DNA of 6,789 nucleotides from Shewanellaceae bacterium. GTDB lineage: Bacteria; Pseudomonadota; Gammaproteobacteria; Enterobacterales; Shewanellaceae. The position numbers and the translations under genes were made by a program. Location: assembly GCA_016779685.1 (NCBI GenBank), contig JADHND010000089.1, forward strand, positions 1 through 6,789. Reading direction: 5' to 3'. Shown here piece by piece: positions 5,326 through 6,789 of the stretch (within the stretch, counting starts at the first letter, position 1; each line of letters starts with the position of its first letter). The notes under the pieces are model-generated. The model saw only the letters and a list, made by a program, of their open reading frames with translations. It did not search any database and was not told the DNA's origin.

Positions 5326-6126
5326 ATGACCCAATTATCAAAACCAACATTATCGCAAGTCTTTAATCGTCAAGCCGACATCATTCAACCTATCTTAGCA
5401 GACTATTCGCACTTGTCAGTGACGCATTTAAATTACTTTTATGCAGATTGGCAACAGCAAAGGGTGTCGTTGATAGGCACAGAAGCGCTTTGGTTACAAC
5501 ATTGCCAAGAGCAAGGTTTGTTGGAAGACCTGCCCACTCGACTCCATGGGCTGGTCAATCTTTGGGAACCGGGCGTGACCTGGTATCAAGTTTATCAAGG
5601 CTATAGGATGCAGCAAGGTTTAAGTATCAATTTTCTCAAAACCGATATTTGTCTGGCAGGTCAGCACGGTTTTCATTTGTTGGAAATTGCTCATGACCGG
5701 CCTTTAAGCCTGTTTGACATCAATCCATTGTTTGATTGCATCAGCCGGCTTAAAGATGAAAGCAGACGTTTGCAACAACATTATTCAGAGCTCGTCATCC
5801 CTATTGGTATGCCGATTACAGTTCCGAGCCCTATAAAATTGGAAACTTCTTCTATGTTTGATGTCAATCAAATTGAAGAAGCCGATCCGATTGCATTAAA
5901 TGAGCTGGAAACTAAGGTGTTAACCTTGCGGTTACAGGGCTATCAAGATGATGAAATAGCGGATCCATTGCAATTGAGTTTAGCGGATATTCGTCAATTG
6001 TTTGTCAGCATTGCGGATAAGCATCAGCATCCGCGTATCCCAACCTCAGTCTATCGAGATCATTTTGCTAATGCTTTTACAGCATCATCGTATCGGCAAC
6101 TTAGCATCTCACATGAAAAGGAATAA
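5326..6126 (+). CDS. LuxR-family-like regulator with N-terminal sensor-like domain (first of a paralogous pair)
   Basis: A 266-residue soluble protein. Residues about 191-233 (LNELETKVLTLRLQGY, then DDEIADPLQLS) keep the framework of a GerE/LuxR helix-turn-helix: the conserved Glu195, V-L, L-Q-G, E-I-A (210-212), L-x-L-S and a late Lys. Basic residues usual in the recognition helix are few (SLADIRQLF), so DNA binding may be altered. The first ~155 residues form an unassigned domain ending in a helical LKDESRRLQQHY segment, reminiscent of the PAS/GAF or autoinducer-type sensors that precede LuxR domains. Its layout parallels the next gene: a 'GL/V-x-x-W' element (76-80), YQV (87-89), GFHLLEI (115-121) and the same helix before the linker. 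AGGGA lies seven bases before the ATG and supports the start. Two bases separate its stop from the next ATG. The regulator role is inferred from the HTH, and the signal is unknown. Confidence 0.6.
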   Translation: MTQLSKPTLSQVFNRQADIIQPILADYSHLSVTHLNYFYADWQQQRVSLIGTEALWLQHCQEQGLLEDLPTRLHGLVNLWEPGVTWYQVYQGYRMQQGLSINFLKTDICLAGQHGFHLLEIAHDRPLSLFDINPLFDCISRLKDESRRLQQHYSELVIPIGMPITVPSPIKLETSSMFDVNQIEEADPIALNELETKVLTLRLQGYQDDEIADPLQLSLADIRQLFVSIADKHQHPRIPTSVYRDHFANAFTASSYRQLSISHEKE

Positions 6127-6128
6127 AC

Positions 6129-6789
6129 ATGCATATTCACCATAAAAACATGAAATATTTGTGCCATTCAAGCGAAGCTTGGATGCGTAAAAACTTAAGT
6201 TATCTGGGGATTGAGGGGATTGGTTGTAACATGATCGATCTTGAAAAAAACACTTACTTTCCTTTTGGCTGTGGATATGACCAATACTGTCAATTTATGG
6301 AAAAAAAATTAGACCGTGACATGGCATCCCGGGTCACGGCTGGCCTTCGTTTTTGGGACGAACAAGAAACCCTTTTTCAAGTGGTAGAAACGCATTATCT
6401 GCCACAAAAGGTACCATTCGCACCTAAACAAGCGTTAAAAGCTTTTGATTGCACCTTGAAAACAGCCAGTGGTTTTGAAATTTTTTCGATTGTCAGTCAA
6501 CAATGGATTCAGCCACCGCAGTTGAATGCTTTGCAACACTGGATGCATGCTTTTGCTTACGAAGGCGCCCAAATGAAGAAGCATAAACCCAAAGCCGTGC
6601 TGGAACTGGAGAACCGTGAAGCGCTCACCGCCCAGTTTTTGAATTTCGATGAATCCACCACTGATTTACCGGTTCAATTTCAAAAAGCCAAGTTTGGTGA
6701 TTTGGTGTTGACGGGTAAAGAACAAGCCTATATCCAACTCATGGTTTTACAGCTCCCATATCGAGAAATAGCCACTAAATATCAAGTCA
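6129..6789 (+). CDS. LuxR-family-like regulator, second paralog, 3' end outside the window
   Basis: 220 codons are visible before the right edge. The ATG is preceded at six bases by AAGGA (6118-6122), inside the end of the upstream gene, and the 2-bp gap implies co-translation. The C-terminus seen so far (LTGKEQAYIQLM, then YREIATKYQV at 211-220) is the first half of a GerE/LuxR helix-turn-helix, with the conserved L-T-x-x-E and E-I-A elements. The recognition helix lies beyond the edge. The N-terminal part (about 20-150) matches the upstream protein in order: LSYLGIEGI against HLSVTHL, GLRFW against GLVNLW, FQVV against YQVY, GFEIFSI against GFHLLEI, and a closing E-x-x-x-x-K/Q helix. The two are therefore tandem duplicates that have diverged far. 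An alternative ATG (codon 8) is less well placed for the ribosome site. Signal and targets are unknown. Confidence 0.6.
   Translation, partial: MHIHHKNMKYLCHSSEAWMRKNLSYLGIEGIGCNMIDLEKNTYFPFGCGYDQYCQFMEKKLDRDMASRVTAGLRFWDEQETLFQVVETHYLPQKVPFAPKQALKAFDCTLKTASGFEIFSIVSQQWIQPPQLNALQHWMHAFAYEGAQMKKHKPKAVLELENREALTAQFLNFDESTTDLPVQFQKAKFGDLVLTGKEQAYIQLMVLQLPYREIATKYQV

Overview
The window looks like an accessory (defence-island type) segment of a moderately AT-rich Gram-negative chromosome. Two things point to Gammaproteobacteria: an inner-membrane motor protein paired with an OmpA-like, peptidoglycan-binding partner, and LuxR-type regulators in tandem. The style of these genes suggests Legionellales or a relative, but no rRNA or housekeeping gene is present to confirm it, so the taxon is a low-confidence inference. 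Layout from left to right: (1) 1-277, minus strand: the N-terminal part of a TnpB (IS200/IS605-family OrfB, RNA-guided nuclease), cut by the window edge, with a perfect subterminal-type hairpin on its 5' side and no tnpA next to it. (2) 278-687: non-coding, rich in inverted repeats, including a 15-bp perfect stem at 586-635 just beyond the end of the defence operon. (3) 688-3984, minus strand: a compact three-gene operon, zorA-zorB-zorE, which reads as a complete type II Zorya anti-phage system. (4) 3985-4181: an AT-rich divergent promoter region. (5) 4182-4958, plus strand: a class I SAM-dependent methyltransferase of the small-molecule type. (6) 4959-5325: AT-rich non-coding DNA with a plausible promoter, a small hairpin and a possible relic of a LuxR-type helix-turn-helix. 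(7) 5326-6126 and 6129 to the right edge, plus strand: two tightly linked genes for paralogous proteins, each with an N-terminal sensor-like domain and a C-terminal LuxR/GerE-like helix-turn-helix. How it works together: in Zorya, ZorA (MotA/TolQ/ExbB-like, with a long cytoplasmic coiled-coil tail) and ZorB (MotB-like, one membrane helix with a conserved Asp plus a periplasmic OmpA domain) form an ion-driven motor that senses phage attack at the envelope. The cytosolic effector, here the HNH nuclease ZorE, then attacks invading DNA. Gene order, a 10-bp gap and a 4-bp ATGA overlap indicate one co-transcribed, translationally coupled unit. The methyltransferase and the regulator pair have no visible mechanistic link to Zorya. 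The main surprises are the repeat-rich 278-687 segment beside an apparently tnpA-less tnpB, the tandem regulator paralogs, and the LuxR-like 10-codon fragment upstream of them. I see no entirely new defence system that can be defended from sequence alone.
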